A stretch of 64,000 bases of DNA from an uncultured Clostridia bacterium (GTDB taxonomy: Bacteria > Bacillota > Clostridia > Oscillospirales > Acutalibacteraceae): positions 1-64,000 of the forward strand of contig CALWUT010000010.1 in the NCBI GenBank assembly GCA_944384825.1, given 5' to 3'. This document shows, in pieces, positions 47,854 to 57,121 of this stretch (position 1 is the first letter of the stretch; each line of letters begins with the position of its first letter). Below the pieces are notes generated by a model. It was not told the DNA's origin and searched no databases. It worked only from the letters and a program-made list of their open reading frames with translations. A program made the position numbers and the translations under genes.

Positions 47854-48566
47854 TTAAACTAAAGGTTCAATAACATCATCAGATTCTGAACTTGATGAAC
47901 TATCTGAATCTATAACTTCTACATGCTGTTCCGGTTGATTAGAAGGAGTATCGGTTACAAATAGTGTAGGTTGTTGTAAATAGGAACTTGGTTGCAATAT
48001 CGGGGGAAAACAACTGGTTGTTGCGAGAATTGTGAACCCGAAATTACTGGCATGGGAGGGCGTGTTTGATCACTAAATGGCACCCAATTAATATGGTCTG
48101 TTCTATAACTGTCTATTACAATTGGTTCTACTACATTATTTAAGGAAGAGCTTGATAGATTAGGATTTACTGGAGCAAAATCAAATTGTCGAGAAGAATG
48201 TGTGGCTGGGGAAAAAATAATTGTTTGATTAGCAAAATTTTGTTGGGGAAAATTTGTTTGATTCTGTGGCAACGAATGATCTTCTAGTTCTGCTAATCCA
48301 GTCTCCCCCCGCATCCTCACGAACTACAGAAATAACATCATCGTCCGATTCCGAAGTTGATGAACTAGTAGTTGACGTCTAATCCACACTATTTGAATGT
48401 GAATTATGATCGTCATACTCTGTAACTACAATACTAGGCGCAAAATAGCTATAACCCATATTCTCAAAAAATCACCAATAAATTCAGATAAATTAAATAA
48501 ATCTTTTCTTAAATTGGAATCACTAGTTTTATATGCGATTTTGTTTAAACCTATAGTAATGATATT
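47854..48566 (-). pseudogene. Decaying Gln/Ser-rich acidic protein gene
   Basis: Coding-like peptide runs through this region in alternating frames. It begins as readthrough of the 48567 TAA (IAYKTSDSNLRKDLFNLSEF), shifts near 48470 to MGYSYFAPSIVVTEYDDH, meets a TAG at 48379-48381 and continues as STSESDDDVISVVRED. It shifts at a run of six C (48305-48310) to LPQNQTNFPQQNFANQTIIF, and again at a run of five G (48002-48006) to QPTLFVTDTPSNQPEQHVEV, ending SSSESDDVIEPLV at TAA 47854. The acidic Ser-Asp motif appears twice. This is either a true pseudogene or a badly miscalled one. Confidence 0.7.
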
Positions 48567-48794
48567 TTATCTTTTTCTATCACGATCAGCTGGGCTTCCT
48601 TCATAATTAGTAGGTACAAAAATACCATCATCTAATTCTTTAAGTTTTTTAATTACTTCATTAAAACGATATATTCTATCTTGTTCGCTACAATTTTTAT
48701 CTTTATTAGCTTCTATCAAACTGTTAATTAATTTGTTTAAATTTTCTCCTGCTTCTGTTTTGAAATCTTTTTTCTTCCTAAAAAATAATTTCAA
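48567..48794 (-). CDS. Small charged protein, perhaps the 5' part of the decayed gene
   Basis: The product has 75 aa with TTG start overlapping the upstream stop (TTGA). It is helical and charged (FKTEAGENLNKLINSLIEA) and ends at TAA 48567. The same frame reads on for about 45 plausible codons after that TAA, so this may be the head of the broken gene downstream. The function is unknown. Confidence 0.45.
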   Translation of the reverse strand: MKLFFRKKKDFKTEAGENLNKLINSLIEANKDKNCSEQDRIYRFNEVIKKLKELDDGIFVPTNYEGSPADRDRKR

Positions 48795-49030
48795 ATTTTA
48801 CCGCGATTTTTATACCCATAAATGCCTAGTGCACTTAAAACTACTATTCCACCTGTTGTAATAAATCCTTTCGTACCCATCTTATTACTACGGGAACTTG
48901 CAATTTCTTGTTTCTTAACATTAGGATTACCTGCATGTGATGAGGGTAGAAATGAATTACTAGTTAAAGTAGTTATTGCCATTATGAAAGCTATTATTTT
49001 TGCATTTTTTCTTTTACTTGAAATTTTCAT
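48791..49030 (-). CDS. Small secreted or membrane protein
   Basis: The product has 79 aa: a Sec signal (IIAFIMAITTLTSNSFLPSSHA), a short polar linker, a second hydrophobic segment (ITTGGIVVLSALGIYGYK) and a basic end. The form is like a surface-anchored small protein, but there is no LPxTG. It is translationally coupled to the 75-codon gene downstream. I do not recognise it. Confidence 0.6.
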   Translation of the reverse strand: MKISSKRKNAKIIAFIMAITTLTSNSFLPSSHAGNPNVKKQEIASSRSNKMGTKGFITTGGIVVLSALGIYGYKNRGKI

Positions 49031-49105
49031 GATATTCTACTTCTTAAATTGTTAACTTAATTATAATTATATTATTTTTTTTTTAATAAAGTCAATACGT
49101 AGTTT

Positions 49106-49801
49106 TTAATTTCTCCTATTCCGTGATATCCAAATTAATCTTAATAAAGAAAGAAGAGCTGTAAAAGTTGCTGCAATATAAGTAAAAGCAGCTACTTTTA
49201 AAACTACCTTTGCTCCTTCTATCTCACTACTCTCAAGCATATTAGTAGCTTTTATTGTCTCTAGCGCTCTACGGCTCGCATCAAATTCTACAGGCAAAGT
49301 CACCAACTGAAAAATTACTGCAAAAGAAAATAAAACTATACCTATATTTACAAAAAATCCCCAAGTAGGAACCATAAGTCCTAAAATTATAAAAGGCATC
49401 GCTAAATTAGATCCGAACTGTGTTATTGGAACTAACAAATGACGTAATTTTAAAGGAAAATAATTTTTAGAGTATTGAGTAGCATGTCCCGACTCGTGAG
49501 CTGCTACACTTACCGAAGCTATAGTAGCAGCGCTATACACGTTATCTGAAAGACAAATTTTTTTGCTCCTAGAATCAAAGTAATCCGTAAAATATCCATT
49601 TGTACGTTCAATAGATATTCCTGTTACTCCATTAAAATCAAGAACTCCTCTAGCTGCTTCCGCTCCGCTTATCCCCTTAGAACACCTTATATTGGAATAT
49701 TTATTAAATGCGTGTTGCACTTTAAAATGAGCGTAAGTAGATACAATAAGAGATAATATCATAAAAATCAAGTAACTACTGTCATAATAATATCCATACA
49801 T
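49106..49801 (-). CDS. yugP: YugP-like membrane zinc metallopeptidase
   Basis: The product has 231 aa with AAGGAGG before ATG. N-terminal membrane helix, then ISGAEAARGVL and the zinc motif HESGH in VAAHESGHATQYSKN, followed by two or three more membrane helices and the conserved LPVEFDASRRAL. The family is common in Firmicutes and has no firm substrate. It is a single gene. Confidence 0.9.
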   Translation of the reverse strand: MYGYYYDSSYLIFMILSLIVSTYAHFKVQHAFNKYSNIRCSKGISGAEAARGVLDFNGVTGISIERTNGYFTDYFDSRSKKICLSDNVYSAATIASVSVAAHESGHATQYSKNYFPLKLRHLLVPITQFGSNLAMPFIILGLMVPTWGFFVNIGIVLFSFAVIFQLVTLPVEFDASRRALETIKATNMLESSEIEGAKVVLKVAAFTYIAATFTALLSLLRLIWISRNRRN

Positions 49802-50001
49802 AAATTTACTCCTCCTTATTTACACTCCCTATTAACCAGTATGATAAATACTTTATTTAAATACCTAATACTTTATTTTAATTATACAATATAAGTGTAT
49901 TGTTATCAAATTTACTTAAATTAATAAAGATTTTACTTTGTCAAATTAAGAACACAGTTCATAAATTATGTGAAATTATTATAAAAATTTTATTTTAAAT
50001 G

Positions 50002-50030
50002 TTGACAAATAATATAAATACTGATAAAAT
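50002..50030 (+). promoter_or_regulatory. Promoter of the small heat-shock gene
   Basis: TTGACA at 50002-50007, 17-bp spacer, TAAAAT at 50025-50030. No CIRCE element (TTAGCACTC inverted repeat) was seen, so HrcA control is not indicated. Confidence 0.65.
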
Positions 50031-50090
50031 ATTTTTTGCAAACATTTATATGTTTTGTAAATTATATACTTTTTTAGGAGGTTGAATATT

Positions 50091-50498
50091 ATGCATCTTA
50101 TACCTTACGATTTTGATTTATTTCACTCCCCTTTGGATCATTGGCATCCTTTTTCAAGCGTAAAAAATTCTTTAAGTACAGATATCATAGAAAATGATAA
50201 AGAACTTGAAATTATTATGGATATTCCTGGAGTAAAAAAAGAAAATGTAAAAATTACTTTAGAAAAAGGTATACTAACAGTTTCCGCCTCGACTCAAGGT
50301 GAATCAGAAGAGAAAGATAAAGAAGGTAATTATATAAGAAAAGAGCGTTACTCAGGAAACTATACTCGAAGTTTCAGCGTAAGTGAAGGCTTATCGAAAG
50401 AAGATATAAAAGCAAAAATGGTCGACGGCACTCTTACACTTACCATTCCTAAAAATATAGAAAAAAGTTCTCCTTCTGAAACTATTGAAATTGAATAA
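50091..50498 (+). CDS. Hsp20-family small heat-shock protein
   Basis: The product has 135 aa from ATG 50091 with AGGAGG nine bases upstream. The alpha-crystallin domain spans about 27-125 (IIMDIPGVKKENVKITLEKG, RYSGNYTRSFSV, KAKMVDGTLTLTIPK). It is an ATP-independent holdase that keeps unfolded proteins soluble. A single-gene unit with its own promoter and terminator. Confidence 0.93.
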   Translation: MHLIPYDFDLFHSPLDHWHPFSSVKNSLSTDIIENDKELEIIMDIPGVKKENVKITLEKGILTVSASTQGESEEKDKEGNYIRKERYSGNYTRSFSVSEGLSKEDIKAKMVDGTLTLTIPKNIEKSSPSETIEIE

Positions 50499-50505
50499 AC
50501 GTAAT

Positions 50506-50545
50506 TTATTAGGCAAATTTTAAAATTTGCCTAATAATTTTAACA
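50506..50545. terminator. Terminator after hsp20
   Basis: A perfect palindrome centred near 50522 (TTAGGCAAATTT and its complement) followed by AATTTTAAC. Confidence 0.8.
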
Positions 50546-50595
50546 AATAAATTCTCAACTTCTAAAAATCATATAAGTGCTAGGGGTGAATGTTA

Positions 50596-51663
50596 ATGGG
50601 AATGAAATTTTCTTTGAAAAAATTTAAAGAAATGTTGTGGAAAAATTGTAGCAAATTAAAGAAATTGTCAAAAGAAAAAATAGACGAAAAGCAAGTAAAA
50701 GATAAACAATTTTTAAAAACATTAAAAAAGTGCTATGAAAATCAAAAAGCACGCCTTAAAAAAGACCCCCTTGTTAAATTTGCAGATAAAAACTCAAAAA
50801 AAAGTCAATTAATAAGCGGCCAGAAGTATCGGAAGTTGTTAGGTAATTTTGATTCTTCTTTAGAGTTACTAAAATCCTTGTATAAAGGTTTTATAAAAAA
50901 GCATTTGAATGAAAATCCAGTAGAAAAACAAGAAATAGGAAGCGCAATTAGTGTGCTTCAAGAATATACAGATTTAATTTATAATTTTGCAAACTATTTT
51001 TATAATGAATTCCAATTTAATAAAAAATTTAAACAGTTTAATAATGAGCTGGTCGAATTTGAAGATAATAATCAAGAAAATTACGATAAAGCTATAGATA
51101 AATTAAATAATATTATTGAGAATAAAAAAGACAAAATAAGTAAAATAGAAGCATATTTAAAAAGTGGTTTAGAAATAAAAACTAGATATTTAAAAGAATA
51201 TAACGACTTGTTTTTAAAAGAGTATCCTAATATCAAAGTTTTTATAGATACTCAAGGATATTTAAATGAAAATCATTATAGAAATTATCTTAAAAAAAGT
51301 CCAAAAGAATTTACAAACGGCGCTAGGAAGTCATTAATACTCATTAACAAAAACTCCACATCAAAACTTGAACGTAAAAATTCCATTTCAGAAACAATAA
51401 AAGAAGCAAATAATAGTATAGAGATCATAAAAGAAATTATTGAAAAAACAAATGATTTCTCAAAAAAATTAGAACAGATTATTGATAATGCTTATAAAGA
51501 ATATGAAGAAAAAGAAAATTATTTAGATTCCCTAGATGGAGTTTCATCTTTATTTAAAAACTCTGGCGTGAAACAAAGAGTACAAATGTTTGAAGAAATT
51601 GAAAAAAAGCAAAATAGCTCTCCGTCCTCTAGCCGAAGGTCGCCAGGGAAATTAGGGAAATAA
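50596..51663 (+). CDS. Lys/Glu-rich helical protein of unknown function
   Basis: The product has 355 aa from ATG 50596 (AGGGGTG seven bases upstream; ATG 50590 is too close). No signal peptide or membrane segment. It is almost all charged helix, with coiled-coil potential at about 150-190 and 255-320, and a Ser/Arg-rich end, SSPSSSRRSPGKLGK. It could be a cytosolic scaffold or an exported effector-like protein; sequence alone does not tell. Confidence 0.6.
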   Translation: MGMKFSLKKFKEMLWKNCSKLKKLSKEKIDEKQVKDKQFLKTLKKCYENQKARLKKDPLVKFADKNSKKSQLISGQKYRKLLGNFDSSLELLKSLYKGFIKKHLNENPVEKQEIGSAISVLQEYTDLIYNFANYFYNEFQFNKKFKQFNNELVEFEDNNQENYDKAIDKLNNIIENKKDKISKIEAYLKSGLEIKTRYLKEYNDLFLKEYPNIKVFIDTQGYLNENHYRNYLKKSPKEFTNGARKSLILINKNSTSKLERKNSISETIKEANNSIEIIKEIIEKTNDFSKKLEQIIDNAYKEYEEKENYLDSLDGVSSLFKNSGVKQRVQMFEEIEKKQNSSPSSSRRSPGKLGK

Positions 51664-51707
51664 AGACTAGCTCCATTCGAGAAAAAATAATTTTTATAAT
51701 TTAAAAG

Positions 51708-53522
51708 CTAATTATATGCTTTAAAATACATTTCATAATATACTCCTTTTTTTAGGAGTAAATTTTTATGTGTACCACATTCTATTAGCTCACCGTCTTG
51801 CATTACAAATATTACATCTGCTTTTTGTATAGTACTAAGTCGGTGAGCGATTATTATAGAAGTTTTGTCTTTTAAAATTTCCTTTAAACACTTTTGTAAA
51901 CAGCTTTCTGTAAAAGTATCTACGGAAGCTGTTGCTTCATCTAAAATAAGAATTTTACAGTCTGAAATTAAAGCTCTTGCAATACAAAGAAGCTGTTTTT
52001 GTCCTTCGGAAAGATTAGTAATGCCTTCTTCTAAGACAGTATCGTAACCATTAGGCAAAGACTCAATAAAATGATTTAATCCTATTTTTTGAGCAGTAAA
52101 TTTTATTTGTTCATCTGAAGCTTTAATATTTCCGTATCTGATATTTTCCAGGATTGTAGAGCTATAAAGCCAAGAGCTTTGAGTTACTATTCCAAACAGA
52201 CTTCTATAATGATCTATTTCAAAATCGGTTATATCTTTACCTCCAAGAATAATTTCTCCACTATTAACATTGTAAAATCTCATTATTAATTTTGTGAGAG
52301 TAGTTTTTCCTGATCCAGTTTCTCCTACTATAGCAACGGATTGACCCTGCTTTATTTTAAATGATATATTTTTTATAGTTAATTCATTTGAATCATAACC
52401 GAAACTTACATTTTTAAATTCCATATTGTAGTTATCCATAGTTAACAAAGGTAACTCAAGTTTACTTCTATAATATGGTTGTTCGTCGGATGAATCTAAT
52501 AGTTCAAAAATACGCTTTGAAGCTGCAAATGTACTTTGAAAGCCACTTAGTGAACCTGCGGAACTCATAAGAGGCTTAATAAACTCACCGGAATAAGTTA
52601 TAAAAGCTGTAATATCTCCTATAAGCATTCCTCTTACAACTGCCAAATATCCTCCAAAAATACATGAAATCACATATACAATATTTGAAAGTAATGCCAT
52701 AATAGGAGAAGTAAATCCAGATGAGAACTGCGCTTTATACGAAGTATTACACAAATCATTGTTAATGGAGTCAAAATTATTTAAAATATCTTTTTCAGCA
52801 TTGAGCACTTTTACAGTTTCATATCCCGATAAAGTTTCTTCGATACATCCATTGATTTTGCCTAAATTTTGTTGATATCCCAAAAAGTAATGCTGAGACT
52901 TCTTGACTAAAAAAATCATAATTATAATAATTAAAGGTATTACTAAAAATACAGTAAAAGTTATTTCCCAACTTATACTTATCATCATCACAGAAATTCC
53001 AACTGCTGTAATTAAAGAAGTTACTAAACTGCATATACCATTTATAAAGGAAGATCCTAAAGTCTCTACGTCATTTATTATACAAGATAAAATATCTCCT
53101 CTGCTTCTACTTTCTGCGTAGCTTAAGCTTACTTTATTTATTTTTACGGAAATATCTCGACGAATTTCATAAATTAATTCTACTGAAGTTTTTGAAATTA
53201 AGAATCGTGCTAAACAAGTACATAGTCCGCTTAATGAATAAAGTACAAGTAAAAAGCTTAAAAGTCTAAGTATATAATTTAAATCTATATCAGGTAGTCC
53301 GTCTGCATTTAAATTCGAAAGAGCTGTAATCCCTTGACCAGCTATTTTGGGACTCAGTACTGTAATGAAAGCATCTATAACGTATAAAAATACAGCAAAA
53401 CAAATATTTACTCTGTATTTATAAAAATAATTATATATTCTTTTCCTAACCATATTTGAGTTTTTATCTTTAGATTCAAAATTATTAGAATTTAAGGTAA
53501 TTTCCTCGTTTTTAACGTTCAT
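51708..53522 (-). CDS. Heterodimeric ABC exporter subunit B
   Basis: The product has 604 aa: six-helix ABC membrane domain (about 35-320) and ATPase domain. Walker A GETGSGKTT, a degenerate signature NLSEGQKQ, and an intact Walker B with catalytic Glu (ILILDEATASVD), H-loop AHRLS. Paired with the 53524 gene (1-nt gap), it matches asymmetric exporters such as TM287/288 or BmrCD with one catalytic site. No C39 peptidase domain is present. The substrate is unknown; drug or lipid export is usual for the class. Confidence 0.9.
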   Translation of the reverse strand: MNVKNEEITLNSNNFESKDKNSNMVRKRIYNYFYKYRVNICFAVFLYVIDAFITVLSPKIAGQGITALSNLNADGLPDIDLNYILRLLSFLLVLYSLSGLCTCLARFLISKTSVELIYEIRRDISVKINKVSLSYAESRSRGDILSCIINDVETLGSSFINGICSLVTSLITAVGISVMMISISWEITFTVFLVIPLIIIIMIFLVKKSQHYFLGYQQNLGKINGCIEETLSGYETVKVLNAEKDILNNFDSINNDLCNTSYKAQFSSGFTSPIMALLSNIVYVISCIFGGYLAVVRGMLIGDITAFITYSGEFIKPLMSSAGSLSGFQSTFAASKRIFELLDSSDEQPYYRSKLELPLLTMDNYNMEFKNVSFGYDSNELTIKNISFKIKQGQSVAIVGETGSGKTTLTKLIMRFYNVNSGEIILGGKDITDFEIDHYRSLFGIVTQSSWLYSSTILENIRYGNIKASDEQIKFTAQKIGLNHFIESLPNGYDTVLEEGITNLSEGQKQLLCIARALISDCKILILDEATASVDTFTESCLQKCLKEILKDKTSIIIAHRLSTIQKADVIFVMQDGELIECGTHKNLLLKKGVYYEMYFKAYN

Positions 53523-53523
53523 A

Positions 53524-55320
53524 TTAGAAAATCCTTCCTAACTGCAGTATAACCATTCTTTTATACACCTCACACTTTTGAATCAGCTCTTGATGATTCC
53601 CCATACCTACAATTTCTCCTTGATCAATCACAATTATTTTATTTGCATCCTTCACAGTTCCAATTCTTTGAGAAACAAAAATTATTTGGGATTCTTTTAG
53701 ATAATTAATCAGCGAATTTTTTAAATTATGTTCAGTTTTAAAATCTAAACCCGAAAACACGTCATCCAATATGTAAATCTTAGATTTTTTAACAAGTGAA
53801 CGTGCCAGGCATAAACGTTGTTTTTGTCCGCCTGAAACATTTGAACCAGATTGTAAGATTTTAAAGTTCAAACCTTTTTTATTTATAAATTCCTCTAGCT
53901 GTACTATTTTTAAAACTTCCAATAATTCTTCATCGGTTACCTCAGGATTACTTATTCTCAAATTCGAAGAAACAGTGCCTGAAAAAAGTGAATCTTTCTG
54001 AGAAACATAACTTATGCTATTATTGATACTTGTCCTATCTAGCTCATTTATGTTGTTTTCTCCAATTTTTATATTTCCGCTTGTAGGACTATATAATCCT
54101 AACATAAGTTTTAAAAGTGTGGATTTTCCCGAACCAGTAGTTCCAATTATTCCTATTGTACCAATAAAATTTAATGAAAAGCTTATATTTTTTAAAACGT
54201 ACTCTGAAGCTCCCGCATATTTAAAGCTTACGTTTTCAAATTCTATATTACTTTCAAATTTTTTGCTGAGTTTTTTAAGGTTCCTTATGTTTTTATAGTC
54301 ATTTGGGAAATACAGAATCTCTGAAACTCTCTCTACAGAAACCATAAATCTTGGAATCATGGAAACCATAAAAGAAATCATAACAAATGCACCTATTATC
54401 ATTACAGTATACTGCATAAAAGCTATAACTTGTCCTAATTCCATACTTCTGTCATTAATTTTATTTGCACCTATCCAAAGCGCCAAAGCAGTAAGAACAT
54501 TCATAGATACAGTAAGAACCGGAGAAATAAATGAACTTATTTTATTTATAAAAAGAGAAATGTTAGCAAATTTAGAGTTTAATTCTTCAAACCTTTTTTC
54601 TTCAAATTTTTGATTGTTAAATCCACGTATAGTAACTATTCCTGTAAGTTGTTCTTTAACCATTAAGTTAAATTTGTCCTCTAATTTCTGAACAATTTTT
54701 AAGTGAGGCATCAAAATTTTAAAGCATAAAAATATTAAGCTTCCTGATACCATACTTCCCAATATTGTTATCCACATCATTGAAAAACCTGTATTTAACG
54801 CCATAATTATTCCACCAATCATTACTATTGGCGGAATTATCATTTGCGCAAACATTAATATTAAAGCTTGTACATGTTCTACGTCATTTGTAAGCCGAGT
54901 TATTAAAGAGGAAGGAGAAAATTTATCAATGCACTCGTAAGGAAGGTCCATAACTTTATGAAATATATCTGTCCTTAAAGCACTGGAAATTCCGGAAGAA
55001 ATCTTCGCCATCTTACAGTTTATGTATATACTTATAAATACAATAGTTAAGGTTACTCCTAACATAAGCAAACCTGTTTTTATTATATAATTACTCTGTA
55101 TAGATAAAATTTCTTGTTCACTTAAGAATATTTTAGAGCTAAAATCTTCTATCCCATTCCTCCTAATTCCTACATCAACCAAACGTGACATAAACATCGG
55201 AAGAATAAGTGAACATACTTGATTAAGTACAATAGCTAAGAACATAAAAATGATTTCTTTACTAAAAATTTTTAAGTATTTTGCAAATTTTAAAAGTTTT
55301 TTATACTTCAAATTTATCAT
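53524..55320 (-). CDS. Heterodimeric ABC exporter subunit A
   Basis: The product has 598 aa: six membrane helices, then ATPase domain with Walker A GTTGSGKST, canonical signature VSGGQKQRL, but Walker B ending ILDDVFSGLD, where Asp replaces the catalytic Glu. The H-loop position reads VSQRIGT, with Gln in place of His. These changes mark the degenerate-site subunit, complementing its partner. The ATG at 55320 is right beside AGAGGA; a TTG at 55311 has better spacing. Confidence 0.9.
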   Translation of the reverse strand: MINLKYKKLLKFAKYLKIFSKEIIFMFLAIVLNQVCSLILPMFMSRLVDVGIRRNGIEDFSSKIFLSEQEILSIQSNYIIKTGLLMLGVTLTIVFISIYINCKMAKISSGISSALRTDIFHKVMDLPYECIDKFSPSSLITRLTNDVEHVQALILMFAQMIIPPIVMIGGIIMALNTGFSMMWITILGSMVSGSLIFLCFKILMPHLKIVQKLEDKFNLMVKEQLTGIVTIRGFNNQKFEEKRFEELNSKFANISLFINKISSFISPVLTVSMNVLTALALWIGANKINDRSMELGQVIAFMQYTVMIIGAFVMISFMVSMIPRFMVSVERVSEILYFPNDYKNIRNLKKLSKKFESNIEFENVSFKYAGASEYVLKNISFSLNFIGTIGIIGTTGSGKSTLLKLMLGLYSPTSGNIKIGENNINELDRTSINNSISYVSQKDSLFSGTVSSNLRISNPEVTDEELLEVLKIVQLEEFINKKGLNFKILQSGSNVSGGQKQRLCLARSLVKKSKIYILDDVFSGLDFKTEHNLKNSLINYLKESQIIFVSQRIGTVKDANKIIVIDQGEIVGMGNHQELIQKCEVYKRMVILQLGRIF

Positions 55321-55391
55321 TCCTCTTAGTTAAACAATACTAAAGAAATAATAAACTAAACAATAAATTAAAACAAGTATTTAAATATACT

Positions 55392-55652
55392 TTATGATTC
55401 TAATCTTTTTCTTGCATATTTATTTTTTGTAGCATACCCTCCGCGAATGTGTCTTTGAGCTTTATTAACTTCCAAAACCTTTTTAACATCTTTATAAAGT
55501 GATGAATTAATATCTTGCAGCCTTTCAGATACATCCTTATGTACTGTAGATTTTGATACTCCAAAATATTTGGCAGTACTTCTTACCGTAGCTTTTTGTT
55601 GAACTATATACTCACCAAGTCTTAAAGCTCTCGCCTCAAGAATATCATTCAC
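55392..55652 (-). CDS. spoIIID: Sporulation regulator SpoIIID
   Basis: The product has 86 aa from GTG 55652 (AGGAG eight bases upstream), giving MNDILEARALRLGEYI as in the family; a GTG at 55661 overlaps the ribosome site. The helix-turn-helix is VRSTAKYFGVSKSTVHKDV, followed by the conserved RHIRGGYATKNKY, used for minor-groove contacts. It controls SigE/SigK genes in the mother cell. Confidence 0.95.
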   Translation of the reverse strand: MNDILEARALRLGEYIVQQKATVRSTAKYFGVSKSTVHKDVSERLQDINSSLYKDVKKVLEVNKAQRHIRGGYATKNKYARKRLES

Positions 55653-55764
55653 AGGTTTCACTCCTAAAATTCTAATTTATAGAGAATCTATATGTAAAAC
55701 TTTAAGAGTATATGCCAATTTATCTCTTTTAATAAAAAATTTTTAAATTCCTGAAATAAATAAT

Positions 55765-56346
55765 TTAAAGTTCAAAATTATGATCTTTACTATACTTAAC
55801 AGTATAAAGAATAGGATCCATTACTAATATATAAAATTCATCACGATATTTTTCAATTTTAGCTTCTATTGTATTTCTTTTCTCATCTTTCAAATTGTAT
55901 ACCAACTCTTTTAAACTATCAAACATTCTTCCTAATAGAGATGCAAAACTAGAATAGTCTTTTATAGATCTTTCATTGTCTACACAAGATGCAAAAATTT
56001 TTTTAAGCATTTCTAAGTTTGTATTTTTGTAACATATACTTTCCTTTAATCGTTCTACGTTTATTTTAGAATTTGATTTAAAGTCTTTATTTTTAAGTGA
56101 ATTCATAACTTCTATAATCTTAAAACTTAAAAATTCAATCCGAAAAATTAAAATTTTTTTAAACGAATCAGGATGATTAAAATAATACTCGCACATCATT
56201 GGAGCATTATGAGCATAATTATTTTCTAATTCTTCTAAAAAAAGAGTTTCACCATTACTAAAGGCACTTGGAACACTAAAAACAACATTTTGAAAAGTTA
56301 ATATACTTAAGCTTAAGATACTTTTTATTTTTTTATTGTATAACAT
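55765..56346 (-). CDS. Secreted helical protein of unknown function
   Basis: The product has 193 aa from ATG 56346 (AGGAG nine bases upstream). Signal peptide IKSILSLSILTFQNVVFSVPSAF, then an all-helical body with isolated cysteines (MMCEYY, ICYKN, ASCVD). It has the same plan, size and position as the next gene upstream (56525), and may be a distant paralogue. I do not recognise the family. Confidence 0.65.
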   Translation of the reverse strand: MLYNKKIKSILSLSILTFQNVVFSVPSAFSNGETLFLEELENNYAHNAPMMCEYYFNHPDSFKKILIFRIEFLSFKIIEVMNSLKNKDFKSNSKINVERLKESICYKNTNLEMLKKIFASCVDNERSIKDYSSFASLLGRMFDSLKELVYNLKDEKRNTIEAKIEKYRDEFYILVMDPILYTVKYSKDHNFEL

Positions 56347-56524
56347 GTTTGTCAACTCCTTAAATAACTATTATTATAACCTAGATTGTCAAGTTTAACA
56401 TAAATTTATGGAAATTTCAAGCGTATTACACAAATTATCACTAAATCGACAAAAGATCACATGCATAATAAAAATACATGTAATCTTTAAAATGTGTTAA
56501 ATTAAAAATAAGACTTAAAATAAG

Positions 56525-57121
56525 CTATAAAGGATACTTTAATCGTTGAAAAAATAAACATCCATTTCTTTTTAGTTTGTAAAATGATACATGGTTTACT
56601 TTCAAATCTTCTAAGATGATATCTTCGTGGTAATATACCTCCTCAAAAAGCCTAGGTATAATTGAACGAAAAACATTTGGATGTTCTAGCCAATTTAATA
56701 TAAGTGAATTTATACTATTTATTACTCGATTTAAAGTATTAACGTTATCCTCAAAATCGAAAACTATACCTCTATAATACCAGCAGGTTTTACCATTAAG
56801 CTTATCATTAATTATCACCAAATACTTATTTAAAAACGATATGGCTCTATTTATAAAGCTAATTAAGTAAGTATTCATAAAATTAAAATCTACGTTTAAT
56901 ACTTTAAGTCTATAAGTTTCATCACACTTATGAAGCATCTTAGGGTTATTTATTATATTTCTTATCTCATTACCTTGAATCCAAATTTCATATTTTTGAT
57001 CTACACACTCTAATAAAGGAATTTGATTTATATAAGGAATTGGTGATGCGCTGGCATTGGAACAAGCTAAAAGGGAAAAAATTATTAATTCCAATTTTCT
57101 AAATAAACTTAATATTTTCAC
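56525..57121 (-). CDS. Secreted helical protein of unknown function
   Basis: The product has 198 aa from GTG 57121 (TGGAGGT seven bases upstream), giving MKILSLFRKLELIIFSLLAC and cleavage near SNASA. Helical body with a few cysteines (LECVDQKYE, HKCDE, GKTCWYYR). It is a likely partner or paralogue of the 55765 gene. The function is unknown. Confidence 0.65.
   Translation of the reverse strand: MKILSLFRKLELIIFSLLACSNASASPIPYINQIPLLECVDQKYEIWIQGNEIRNIINNPKMLHKCDETYRLKVLNVDFNFMNTYLISFINRAISFLNKYLVIINDKLNGKTCWYYRGIVFDFEDNVNTLNRVINSINSLILNWLEHPNVFRSIIPRLFEEVYYHEDIILEDLKVNHVSFYKLKRNGCLFFQRLKYPL

Noticed and set aside
51708..55320. GG-leader processing exporter (PCAT)
   Set aside because: Both subunits begin directly with membrane helices; no N-terminal C39 Cys-His peptidase domain is present.
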